This document shows, in pieces, positions 15,166 through 23,264 of a stretch of DNA of 44,732 nt. Numbering within the stretch: position 1 is the first letter of the stretch; the number at the start of each line of letters is the position of its first letter. A model generated the notes under the pieces. It worked only from the letters and a program-made list of their open reading frames with translations. It ran no database searches and had not been told where the DNA came from. Source of the stretch: JAUIEH01 sp964483375 (GTDB lineage Bacteria > Pseudomonadota > Alphaproteobacteria > Caulobacterales > Maricaulaceae); NCBI GenBank assembly GCA_964483375.1, contig CAZABJ010000018.1, positions 1-44,732 of the forward strand, written 5' to 3'. Made by a program: the position numbers and the translations under genes.

Positions 15166-17625
15166 ATGTCGAGCATTTTGCATCGGTCGTTCTGGTCGAC
15201 CGTCGCGGTCAGCGCGTTGGCGGTCGCCGCTTGGGCCCAGGACGGCGACAAGCCAGAGGACGAAGTTCCCGCCGAGGAGCCTGCGTCGTCTTGGATTGAC
15301 ATGCAGCCGGCCGGTCCGGGGGAAGCCTTCACGCCGGCGTCGGGAGACGAGCCCTCCAACGGCGTTCCCATAGTGGAAGATATCTTGTTGGAGCCTCCCC
15401 TAGGCGGTCCCCCCGCGGGCGAGGAGGACATCCTCTTAGAATCCGCGCGCGACGACGCTCCGGGCGAGGAAGACGTGCTCTTGGAATCCGCCCGCGACGA
15501 TGCGGTCGCGCCGCCTCCGACGGATCTCGTCGCTCCCGCGCAAGCCGACGAGGGCGTTTTGACGGAGGTTCTGCGGGAGCCCGGTCGCGTTATCGATGCG
15601 ATGGAGAATGTAGCCGGCGGCATCACCTGCTCTGACGGCGCCGCGCCTTGCATGGTGGACGCCACGGGCCAGCCGTTCCGCGTTTTGCCGCGCTCGCTTA
15701 CGGCCATCTATGGCGGGCCGTCGGAGACCGCTGAGATCATCAGCAACGAAGTGCGCCCGTTCCAGCCCGCCTTCGTTTTCGCCCGGCAAGACTTAGACTT
15801 CTCGGACGCCGCCTCCCCACAGGGCTGGTATCAGGTCGGATACGCCGAGGCGCTGCCGCTGGGCTGGATGCGTGCGCGCGACGTCGTCGAATGGCGTCAA
15901 GCGCTTCTGCTCGCCTACACCCACCAGGGCTCGGGCGCGAATGCGCGCAACCCGGTCTTGATGTTTGAAACGCGAGAAGACGTGGAAGCGGTGGTCACCG
16001 CGCCGGATCGCCGCGAAATCACCGACACGCTGCTGACGATCATCCGCCAGGGGGACCAACCCGCCGGGGTGATCGCGCGGGAAAGCGATCGCTTCCTCGA
16101 CATTGACGAGCAGCTTTACTTCCTGCCGGTCATTCAGTGGGAACGCGAAGAGCTCTTCGAAGAGCCCTCGTTGTATTTGCAAGTGTTCGCTGCTGCGCCG
16201 GGCGACCGAGCGACGGAAGGCGAAGGAACGCTCGCGGATGAGGAAGTGCGCGCGCGCGGCGGCGACCCGGACGATGGTCTTCCCGAAGGCCCCCTCAACA
16301 TCGACGTGAAGTTCGTCATCGACATGACCGGCTCGATGCAGCCCTACATCGAAACGGTGACCGACGCGCTTGAGGACGTTGTCGAAAGCCTGGAGGAGAG
16401 CGCCAGCGACAACGCACGCCTGAGCTACGGCTTGGTGGGGTACCGCGACAACCCCGAGTTCACGCCGGACTTGGAGTGGGCGAGCAACGATTTCACGCCC
16501 GAACTCGTCGACGGTCGTCGCATGCTCGAGATTCTTCGCAATCAAGGCGCGCCCTTGGCCGCGCAAGTCTCAAGCGACGAGTGGGCCGAAGACGTGTTCG
16601 CAGGCGTCGACACGGCGCTTGAAGGCGATTGGACAAGCGAAAACTCCGTGCGCTTGGTCGTCGTCATCGGGGACGCCTCGGCGCACGAGCCGGGTACGGC
16701 GCGCGACAACAAGAGCACCACGGGCTACACCGCCGAGGCGCTGCGCGATCTCGCCGATCTGACCAACGCCTACGTCATGGCCGTGCACCTGCGGGATGAA
16801 GCGGCGGCGTCTGACTGGGACGGCGCGTTGCGCCAATTCAGCGCTCTGGCGGACAATCCCGGCGGCGGAAACAGCGTCTATCAGACCGACGCTTATGACC
16901 GCGCCTCCATCGAGCGCGTGTTCAACCAGTTCATCGACGACATCGCCAACTACGTCCTCCCCGCCGCAGCCAGCGAAGGCGCCGCAGGGGTGCAGCAATT
17001 CGTCGAAGACGAGGCGTTCGAACCGCCGATGGAGACGATCCCTGACGTGTCTTCGACCCCCACCGCGGAGGCCGGCATCGAGGTCGCCCGGGGTGTGATC
17101 CGCGCCGCTTTGGTCGACTATCTGGGTGACGACTCCACGCCGCAGCGGGACTTCCTCTCCTGGGTGCACGACTACGATTTGGCCGATCCGACCCGGCCGG
17201 CGTTCAACGTACGGGTCTTGGTGACCCGTGAGCAGCTGGACACGATCTTGCGCCGCACCGAGGCCATCCAACAGGCGAGCGCGGTCGCGATCGGCGCTCG
17301 GGTGGACTTCTTCCAACAATTGCGGAGCCTCGCCGCACGCAGCTCTCTCGGCGTGGATGTCGTGGCCGGCGAAACCCTCGCGGATCAAGACTTCCTGCCG
17401 CGTTGGGTCGAGGCGTTGCCCTATCGCAGCGCCGTTCTGGGCATGTCCCCGGACAACTTCGCCAATATGTCGCCGAATGAACAGATCCAGTTCGAGCGCG
17501 CCTTGTTGGGCAAAGTGAACGCGATGCGGGAAATCCTCGGCAACGCGGATTTGTGGATCCGGCTCGATGAGAACGATCCCGACTTGCTGGAGGTCACGGC
17601 GCTGCAGCTTTCCTTGCTGCCCTAG
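15166..17625 (+). CDS. Secreted vWA-domain protein resembling the PpkA C-terminal half
   Basis: An 819-residue exported protein (signal peptide cut near AWA/QD, residue 24). An acidic linker follows with three copies of an EDILLE motif (residues 71-113). An SH3-like segment (about 168-240) comes next. The von Willebrand A domain lies at about 379-600, with MIDAS residues D386-M-T-G-S390 and D503 in VIGDASAHEPG. The C-terminal region (about 680-819) holds FNVRVLVTREQLD, WVEALPYRSAVLGM, SPNEQIQFERALLGKVNAMR and a Leu-rich end. From memory of the family this matches the periplasmic vWA part of the T6SS Thr kinase PpkA. There is no kinase domain, so it must act without direct phosphorylation. Lying next to TagT/S/R-like genes supports this reading. 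MIDAS integrity suggests metal-dependent protein binding. Confidence 0.8.
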   Translation: MSSILHRSFWSTVAVSALAVAAWAQDGDKPEDEVPAEEPASSWIDMQPAGPGEAFTPASGDEPSNGVPIVEDILLEPPLGGPPAGEEDILLESARDDAPGEEDVLLESARDDAVAPPPTDLVAPAQADEGVLTEVLREPGRVIDAMENVAGGITCSDGAAPCMVDATGQPFRVLPRSLTAIYGGPSETAEIISNEVRPFQPAFVFARQDLDFSDAASPQGWYQVGYAEALPLGWMRARDVVEWRQALLLAYTHQGSGANARNPVLMFETREDVEAVVTAPDRREITDTLLTIIRQGDQPAGVIARESDRFLDIDEQLYFLPVIQWEREELFEEPSLYLQVFAAAPGDRATEGEGTLADEEVRARGGDPDDGLPEGPLNIDVKFVIDMTGSMQPYIETVTDALEDVVESLEESASDNARLSYGLVGYRDNPEFTPDLEWASNDFTPELVDGRRMLEILRNQGAPLAAQVSSDEWAEDVFAGVDTALEGDWTSENSVRLVVVIGDASAHEPGTARDNKSTTGYTAEALRDLADLTNAYVMAVHLRDEAAASDWDGALRQFSALADNPGGGNSVYQTDAYDRASIERVFNQFIDDIANYVLPAAASEGAAGVQQFVEDEAFEPPMETIPDVSSTPTAEAGIEVARGVIRAALVDYLGDDSTPQRDFLSWVHDYDLADPTRPAFNVRVLVTREQLDTILRRTEAIQQASAVAIGARVDFFQQLRSLAARSSLGVDVVAGETLADQDFLPRWVEALPYRSAVLGMSPDNFANMSPNEQIQFERALLGKVNAMREILGNADLWIRLDENDPDLLEVTALQLSLLP
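15373..15510 (+). repeat. Short tandem repeats in the vWA gene (acidic linker)
   Basis: Three tandem in-frame units of 48, 45 and 45 bases (starting 15373, 15421, 15466) encode VEDILLEPPLGGPPAG, EEDILLESARDDAPG and EEDVLLESARDDAVA. Units two and three are close in both DNA and protein. The linker sits just after the signal peptide region and may vary in copy number. Confidence 0.75.
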
Positions 17626-17631
17626 TTGGGC

Positions 17632-18384
17632 ATGAGTGCGCCATCGTCTGATCCGATCGTGGCGATCGAAGCCCTGTCGCACGGCTATGCCGGACGCGAC
17701 AGGGCGTTCGAGCTTCGCGTTCCAAGCCTTCACATCGCCCCGGGGCGATTTCATGCGCTGGTCGGGCCCAGCGGGTCAGGCAAAAGCACGCTGTTGGACA
17801 TTCTCGCGCTGGTGCGTCGGCCCCAAAAGGCCGCGGACTACTTCTTCACGCCTGCGCCGGGCGCCAGACCCGCCGACGTGAACGCAGCGTGGCGAGCCGG
17901 CGATGATGCGACGCTCGCCGATCTGCGCCGCATTGGGGTCGGCTATGTGCTGCAGTCCGGAGGTCTGTTGCCCTTTCTCAGCGTGGCCGAGAACGTCTCT
18001 TTGCCCATCGCGCTCGCCGGCGCGCGGCCGGACCCGCGCGCGACGCGCCGGCTTTTGGGGGAGTTCGGCATGGAGGCGCATGCGGATAAACGCGTGGAAA
18101 GGCTGTCGGGCGGGGAGCGGCAGCGCGTGGCGATCGCCCGCGCGCTTGCCCACCGGCCTGTGATGGTCTTGGCCGACGAACCCACCGCCGCAGTCGACCG
18201 GGATTTGGCGCGGGCCATCGTCGAAGCGCTGGCGACGCGCGCGCGCCAAGCCCAAGCGGCGGTGGTGATGGTCACCCATGACGAAGCCATCGTCGATGGC
18301 GTGGCGGACGTCAAAATCCGTTTCGTGCGCGCCGCCCATGGCGCGCGGAGCGTGCGCTATGAAATCCGTGAGGAACGACGATGA
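17632..18384 (+). CDS. TagT-like ABC transporter ATPase
   Basis: Cytoplasmic ATPase for the permease encoded next. Visible motifs: Walker A GPSGSGKST, GYVLQSGGLLPFLSVAENV at the Q-loop, signature LSGGERQRVAIARAL, Walker B VMVLADEPTAAVD and H-loop VMVTHDEAIV. The inserted stretch between Walker A and Q-loop (ADYFFTPAPGARPADVNAAW and on) is longer than in LolD. With the LQxGGLLPFL wording it is what I associate with TagT of the T6SS TagQRST system. I chose ATG 17632 over TTG 17626, which directly abuts the vWA stop. It overlaps the permease start by 4 bases. It is also related to LolD and MacB ATPases. Confidence 0.82.
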   Translation: MSAPSSDPIVAIEALSHGYAGRDRAFELRVPSLHIAPGRFHALVGPSGSGKSTLLDILALVRRPQKAADYFFTPAPGARPADVNAAWRAGDDATLADLRRIGVGYVLQSGGLLPFLSVAENVSLPIALAGARPDPRATRRLLGEFGMEAHADKRVERLSGGERQRVAIARALAHRPVMVLADEPTAAVDRDLARAIVEALATRARQAQAAVVMVTHDEAIVDGVADVKIRFVRAAHGARSVRYEIREERR

Positions 18385-20216
18385 GGCGACACGCCGCCGC
18401 CGCGCCGCCGCCGCGTCGGTTCCTGGTCTTACGCATTGCGCTACAAGATCTCCGGTGGGACGGGCTTCTGACCGCCTGCGTGGTGGCGAGCCTTGCGGCG
18501 GCGATCGCCCCGCTTCTGATTTTGTTCGCCCTCAAATCCGGGGTCGTGGACGCGCTGCGCGCGGACCTCACCAGCGACCCCGCTTTCCGCGCCGTCTTGC
18601 CCACCGAAACCCGCGACTATGGGCCCGCGTTCTTTGAGCGTTGGGGCGCGCGCGAGGATGTCGGCTTTTTGTCGCCAAGCATCACGCGGGGCGCTTCAGC
18701 GGTGATCGCCGAGCGGGGCGAGGCGCGTGCGATATTGGACATGGTCCCCACAGGGGAGGGCGATCCGGTCTTCCTCACCTATGATTTGCGCCCGCCCGGC
18801 GAGAATGAAATCGCGCTGAGCGCATCGGCGGCGGACGAATTGGGCGGGGTAAGGGCGGGCGAAACGGTGACGCTCTCCACCACCCGGACCTCGGGCGGGC
18901 GTCGCCAAAGCGCCGAGGCGGAGCTGGCGGTGTCCACGATATTGCCGACCCGCGCTGATGAATTGCCGCGGGTCTATGCGCCGCTTTCCCTGGCGACTGA
19001 CATAGAGGCCTTTCGCGAAGGGTTCGCCGCCCCGGCGCGCGGTTGGTCGGGCGAAACCCCCTATGTCCGTCCAGCGTTCGACGGGGTGTTCCTCAGCACG
19101 CCCTCGCGGCTTTCCGCGGTGCTGCGCGCTGAGCTTTCAACCACCACCGGGTTTTTCCTCATCAATGACGCGACGACAGAGGACCTTGCGGCGCGCATAG
19201 TCCTCCCAGAACCGCCGGACGGCGAGCTGTTGCAGCTCAGCGTCATCGACCAGGGCGCAGATTCATCCTCGGTTGACCGGGTGCGCGATCGATTGGCTGG
19301 TCGCGAGCATGCGCTGTTCCCCTATGTGGACGGGCTGCGTTTGAGACTGACCCGGGTGGACGCCGGCGCCTTAGCGGATCGGGAACGCGGGATCGTGCTT
19401 ACCGATCTGACCCCGCCGGACGAGGACGCCGCCCAGGATGTCGGCGCGCGGGCCGGCGTTTTCGCGCCCGCCGGATCCGGCTTCGCGCCGGGCGATCGCG
19501 CTGTGCTGCAAGCCCCCCATATGGCCGGGGTCATCGCGGTGCCCGTCACTGTGTTGGAGGTGCATGACCGCGAAACCATCGGCTTGCCGCTCTGGCTGGC
19601 GAGCCTTCTGCGGCGCGGCGCCGACCGGGCTATCGGCTATGATCCGGAGGCGGACCGATTGGTGGTTCCGCGCACGGGGTATCGCGGCTTCCGTCTATAT
19701 GCGCGCAGCATTGATGACGTGGCGAGCGTGGCGGCGGGGCTTGAAGCCGAAGGCGTTCCCGTCGTCGCGCAGGTCAGGGCCATCGAACGGGTCAGGGTTC
19801 TGGACCGCGGTCTGTCGACCTTATTCTGGCTCATCGCGTTGATTGCGGGCGTCGGAGCGGCGGTGGCGGTGCTGGCGAACCTCTATGGCGCGGTGGAGCG
19901 CAAACGCAGTCAGCTGGGGCATTTGCGCTTGCTTGGCTTCAGCAAACGCGCGCTCGCCCTGTTTCCGCTCTATCAAGGCGGCGCCATCGCGGTGGCGGCG
20001 AGCGCAACGGCATTCGCGCTCGCTTTTATCGGTTCGGCGATCATCAATTGGAGCGTGGCCGACACTCTCGGCTTCGCCGAGCGGGCCGCCGCGCTATCGG
20101 GTCGCGCGGGGTTGAGCGCTTCGGCTCTTGCGTTTTTGGTCAGTCTGGCGGCATCGTTCGCGGCGTCCGCGCGAGCGATGGCGATCGACCCAGCGGAGGC
20201 GATACGCGATGAGTAA
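18381..20216 (+). CDS. TagS-like FtsX-family ABC permease
   Basis: A 611-residue inner-membrane protein: one N-terminal helix (about 29-52), a very large extracytoplasmic domain (about 53-475) and three C-terminal helices (about 480-502, 534-558, 580-598) of the FtsX domain. ERKRSQLGHLRLLGFSKRAL matches the cytoplasmic coupling motif of the family. It ends in DPAEAIRDE, typical of MacB/LolC permeases. Four helices with a long periplasmic domain suggest a mechanotransmission transporter, not a solute channel. It starts within the stop codon of the ATPase gene (ATGA) and overlaps the FGE-like gene by 8 bases. TagS is the closest functional match given the order; LolC/E is the alternative. Confidence 0.8.
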   Translation: MRRHAAAAPPPRRFLVLRIALQDLRWDGLLTACVVASLAAAIAPLLILFALKSGVVDALRADLTSDPAFRAVLPTETRDYGPAFFERWGAREDVGFLSPSITRGASAVIAERGEARAILDMVPTGEGDPVFLTYDLRPPGENEIALSASAADELGGVRAGETVTLSTTRTSGGRRQSAEAELAVSTILPTRADELPRVYAPLSLATDIEAFREGFAAPARGWSGETPYVRPAFDGVFLSTPSRLSAVLRAELSTTTGFFLINDATTEDLAARIVLPEPPDGELLQLSVIDQGADSSSVDRVRDRLAGREHALFPYVDGLRLRLTRVDAGALADRERGIVLTDLTPPDEDAAQDVGARAGVFAPAGSGFAPGDRAVLQAPHMAGVIAVPVTVLEVHDRETIGLPLWLASLLRRGADRAIGYDPEADRLVVPRTGYRGFRLYARSIDDVASVAAGLEAEGVPVVAQVRAIERVRVLDRGLSTLFWLIALIAGVGAAVAVLANLYGAVERKRSQLGHLRLLGFSKRALALFPLYQGGAIAVAASATAFALAFIGSAIINWSVADTLGFAERAAALSGRAGLSASALAFLVSLAASFAASARAMAIDPAEAIRDE

Positions 20217-21915
20217 TCCCTGGCGCGCGCTCGGCTTGCGCGTTGCGGTCGGCTTGGGTCTCGGGCTTTTCGGCGCCGGCGCTGCGCAAGCTCAATATTT
20301 CTGTCACGACCAGGCTCCAGACCCTCAAGGGGTGGATGTCACCGTCAATCCCTGTCCCGCGGACGATGACGTGCTGCTGCCCATGCCCGGGGGTCTGGCC
20401 ATGGCGTTCCGCGCGGCGCCGGTGCCGGGGGACAACTTCTGGTGGGCCCCGGAGCGGGCGGTGGAGTTGGGACACCCTGACGCCCTGATCTTCGAGGTCG
20501 CTCAGACGACGACGGTCGGCGGTTCGTTTCCCGCCGAAACAGGCGAGGGGTGGGTCATCCTTCTCGCCAAATACGAAACGAGCGTCGCCCAAATGGCTGC
20601 GATCCTCGGGGACGGCGATTTGGAGGCCGGATACGCTGTATTGGCCGAACAAAGCGGCGGCTATCAGCCTTACGTCCAGCTCAGAGACGGCGGCCTGTCC
20701 GGCCGGGCTTTGACGCGCGAGTTGGCGCGGCCCGTCACCGGTCTTCCTTTGCATGTCTATCAGGAGGCCGCGGATCGCTACACCGATTGGTGCTATCAGG
20801 ACGAGGCCTGCTTGGCGGCTCTGCCGCGCTACGGGGTGATGCCGGGGTTCTTTCGGCTGCCGACCGAAATCGAATGGGAATATGTCGCGAGGGGGGGACC
20901 CGGACGCTACGTCGACACGCTGCCCTTCGAACCCGCCGCAGCCCCGGACTATGCTTATGTTTCAACGACCGACCGGCAGCGACACCAGCCCACGGTGATC
21001 GGACGGCTCGCGCCGACCTTCGCCGGCCTCCACGACATTTACGGCAATGTCGCCGAACTCAGCGATGACCGTTTTCTGGCGTTGATGACCCAAGGCAAGC
21101 CGGGCGAACGGGTTGCGCGCGGCGGCCATTACGCGACCCCGGCCAATCGGCTGCGCGCGTCGCTGCGTGAGGAGCGGCCGCGCTATCAGCTCGGCGAGAA
21201 CGGCGTCCCGGAAATGCAGCGCAACCGCTCCACCGGCATGCGGCTCGCCATCGGCAGTCCCTCCATCCCGGACTCCCAAACCTACGCGCGCATCGAAGCC
21301 GACTATGAGGAGTATCGGCGCACCGACCTCACCACCAGCCCCACCGGACTTTCGACCCGCGCCGATATTCTGCGCGCCGGCGACCCGCTGGTGACGCTGG
21401 AGGCGTTGATCGAGGAGCTTTCCGCGGAAGCCCCAGGCTCGCCGCGATCGGGGCTCTTGCTAGAACGCATGCGGTCGCAAACAGAGGCTGCGCGCGGGGA
21501 ACTGGTTCGCACCTCCCAAGCGCTGAGCCGCCAGCTCGCGCGCTCGACCATCATCGCCGCGGCCGAGGCGGGGCGGGCCAACCACCAAGTGCGGGTTCGA
21601 GAGGAACAACTCGAGCGCTTCCGGGACACGCCCACCGGCGACCGGATCCAGGCCGACCTTCCCCGTTTTCAAGAGGCGCGGCGCACCTCTGAGGCGATTT
21701 ACTTTGAATATGTCCGCAGCCTGGCCGCTTATCGCGAGTTCGCGCTTGAAGCCTTGGAGGCCTTTGGCGAGAATGAGCTAAATCCGAGGGATAGGGTCGG
21801 GTTCGAACTGACGTCCTCGCATGTGCGGCAGCTCCTGGATGACGGGGGTGACCCGGAAGAATGGCGCGACGACTTACGGGAGCGCTACAGCGATGAAACG
21901 CTGTTCCAGCGCTAG
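20209..21915 (+). CDS. TagR-like secreted FGE/sulfatase-modifying-factor-fold protein
   Basis: A 568-residue exported protein; ATG 20209 gives a clean signal peptide ending AGAAQA/QY (residue 28). Residues about 55-347 form a formylglycine-generating-enzyme (SUMF1/C-lectin) fold. Hallmarks are FRLPTEIEWEYVARGG (215-230), GLHDIYGNVAEL (273-284), RVARGGHYATPANRLRAS (301-318) and GMRLA (343-347). The cysteines that do the chemistry in true FGE are missing from the RGGHYATPANR segment, so catalysis is unlikely. A helical C-terminal extension follows (about 355-568). In P. aeruginosa T6SS, TagR is a periplasmic FGE-fold activator of PpkA. Here the partner could be the vWA protein encoded upstream. 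Fold is firm; role inferred from neighbours. Confidence 0.82.
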   Translation: MSNPWRALGLRVAVGLGLGLFGAGAAQAQYFCHDQAPDPQGVDVTVNPCPADDDVLLPMPGGLAMAFRAAPVPGDNFWWAPERAVELGHPDALIFEVAQTTTVGGSFPAETGEGWVILLAKYETSVAQMAAILGDGDLEAGYAVLAEQSGGYQPYVQLRDGGLSGRALTRELARPVTGLPLHVYQEAADRYTDWCYQDEACLAALPRYGVMPGFFRLPTEIEWEYVARGGPGRYVDTLPFEPAAAPDYAYVSTTDRQRHQPTVIGRLAPTFAGLHDIYGNVAELSDDRFLALMTQGKPGERVARGGHYATPANRLRASLREERPRYQLGENGVPEMQRNRSTGMRLAIGSPSIPDSQTYARIEADYEEYRRTDLTTSPTGLSTRADILRAGDPLVTLEALIEELSAEAPGSPRSGLLLERMRSQTEAARGELVRTSQALSRQLARSTIIAAAEAGRANHQVRVREEQLERFRDTPTGDRIQADLPRFQEARRTSEAIYFEYVRSLAAYREFALEALEAFGENELNPRDRVGFELTSSHVRQLLDDGGDPEEWRDDLRERYSDETLFQR

Positions 21916-21976
21916 CCGGTCGTGCGTCCTGATTGAAGTCATGTTGTGGTGAAGAGCTCAATAATTGGGGGACCAA

Positions 21977-22654
21977 ATGAGCAAGAGAAACAGCTTGCGT
22001 GCCGTCTTGGCCGCGACGGCGGCGAGCGCCGTCCTTGTTTCTGGTTGTGCGACGACCAGTGAGAACCTCGGGATTTCTCCCACCGTGGCGCAGGCGTGCC
22101 TCGCCGGCGCCGGCGCCGGGGCGCTGATCGGCGCGCTTATCAGCGATGAAAACCGCGGCCGCAACGCCCTCATCGGCGCCGCAGCGGGCGCGGCGGTGGG
22201 CTGCACCGCCGGCGGCATCCTCAATCAACGCCGCCAGCAATATGCCGACACCGCGCAATTCTACGACGCGCAAATCGCTCTGACCCAGCAAACCAACGCC
22301 GAGCTGGCGCAGATCAACGCCCAGACCCGGACCGAAGTCGCGGCGTATCGAACCGAAATCGATCGTTTGGCGAGCCTCGAAGCGGCGAGCCAAGCCGATC
22401 GCGACAGCGCGCGCCAACAACTCGCCGCGATCCAAGAAACGCAGCGCCTGACGGAGCGTCGCATCGAGGTGATCGAGCGCGAAATCGAAGTCCAGGATGC
22501 GGCGCTCGCGTTACCCGACGCCCCGGCCCAAGGCACCGAAGACTACGACCAGCTCGCCGCCGAAGTTTCGGAAATGCGCACCTATGTAGAAGAGCTGCGG
22601 GACTATGCCGAGACCTTGGCTGGTCAGCAAGAAGCCATCGGTCAATTCATCTAA
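21977..22654 (+). CDS. Glycine-zipper, coiled-coil lipoprotein (possible TagQ counterpart)
   Basis: A 225-residue lipoprotein: signal peptide with lipobox VSGC (Cys24), then a glycine zipper (AGAGAGALIGALISDENRGR and AAAGAAVGCTAGG, about 43-82). A long heptad-rich coiled coil follows to the C-terminus. ATG 21977 is preferred over TTG 21965, as it gives a standard charged n-region. It follows the FGE-like gene by 61 bases and precedes a strong terminator, so it is probably the last gene of the operon. TagQ, an outer-membrane lipoprotein, completes the T6SS TagQRST set. The equivalence here is positional, not based on sequence motifs I can verify. Gly-zipper lipoproteins such as SlyB/YMGG types are the alternative. 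Confidence 0.8.
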   Translation: MSKRNSLRAVLAATAASAVLVSGCATTSENLGISPTVAQACLAGAGAGALIGALISDENRGRNALIGAAAGAAVGCTAGGILNQRRQQYADTAQFYDAQIALTQQTNAELAQINAQTRTEVAAYRTEIDRLASLEAASQADRDSARQQLAAIQETQRLTERRIEVIEREIEVQDAALALPDAPAQGTEDYDQLAAEVSEMRTYVEELRDYAETLAGQQEAIGQFI

Positions 22655-22661
22655 CCGAGAC

Positions 22662-22691
22662 GGGCGCCGCACAAGCGGCGCCCTTTCTTTT
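22662..22691 (+). terminator. Rho-independent terminator
   Basis: A perfect 9-bp stem GGGCGCCGC / GCGGCGCCC with an ACAA loop is followed by TTTCTTTT. It lies 8 bases after the first lipoprotein stop and ends the plus-strand operon starting at 13733. Some read-through to the next lipoprotein is possible. Confidence 0.92.
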
Positions 22692-22712
22692 CCGGTCACT
22701 AAGGAGATGACC

Positions 22713-23225
22713 ATGAAACGCGCGCTTTTGGCGTCCTCGCTAGCAGCGTTCTCCGCGGCATGTGCGACGACCGGATCGGTCGACCCGACCCAAGACACGG
22801 GGCTGTTCGACACCATCGCCGGCGTGTCGGGGGGGTATGAGAACCACACCCTGGACCAGCTTCGCGCCTTGGAGGAGGAACAAGCTGAGGGCCGTGCGCT
22901 GGAGAACGAACGGCGCGGATTGGAAGCTGAGCGAGAGTGGTCCCGGCAGCAGGTCGCCAGCCTTCAGGGCTCAATCGCCAACTTGCGGTCGGATATCTCG
23001 GGCATTTCCGCACGCTTGGCGGCTGCTCGCCAGGCCGGCGCGGCGACCGACGATGAACTTGCGACCCTTGAAGCGCGCATCCGTGCGGCTGAAGCGGCCA
23101 GCGCGCGCCTCGACACCGGCGCCATGTCGGCGTCCGCCAACTACGATGCGTTGGAGCGGGAACGGCAACGCTTGGCTGAAGAAGCGCGGGACTTGGAGCT
23201 TCTCACCGATCAGTTGAGCTTCTAA
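22713..23225 (+). CDS. Second coiled-coil lipoprotein
   Basis: A 170-residue protein with a short lipoprotein signal (MKRALLASSLAAFSAAC, lipobox Cys17). After an acidic stretch it is almost entirely helical and heptad-rich (ENERRGLEAEREWSRQQVAS and onward). ATG 22713 is chosen since AAGGAG (22701-22706) is 6 bases upstream; an ATG at 22707 abuts that site. The layout parallels the lipoprotein at 21977: a lipid anchor plus periplasmic coiled coil. I do not recognise a named family. It follows the terminator and may have its own promoter in the short gap. A role with the Tag-like operon is only suggested by position. Confidence 0.75.
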   Translation: MKRALLASSLAAFSAACATTGSVDPTQDTGLFDTIAGVSGGYENHTLDQLRALEEEQAEGRALENERRGLEAEREWSRQQVASLQGSIANLRSDISGISARLAAARQAGAATDDELATLEARIRAAEAASARLDTGAMSASANYDALERERQRLAEEARDLELLTDQLSF

Positions 23226-23264
23226 AGCGTCAGCGCGGCATGACGCGATCTGGGGGCGATCGCT

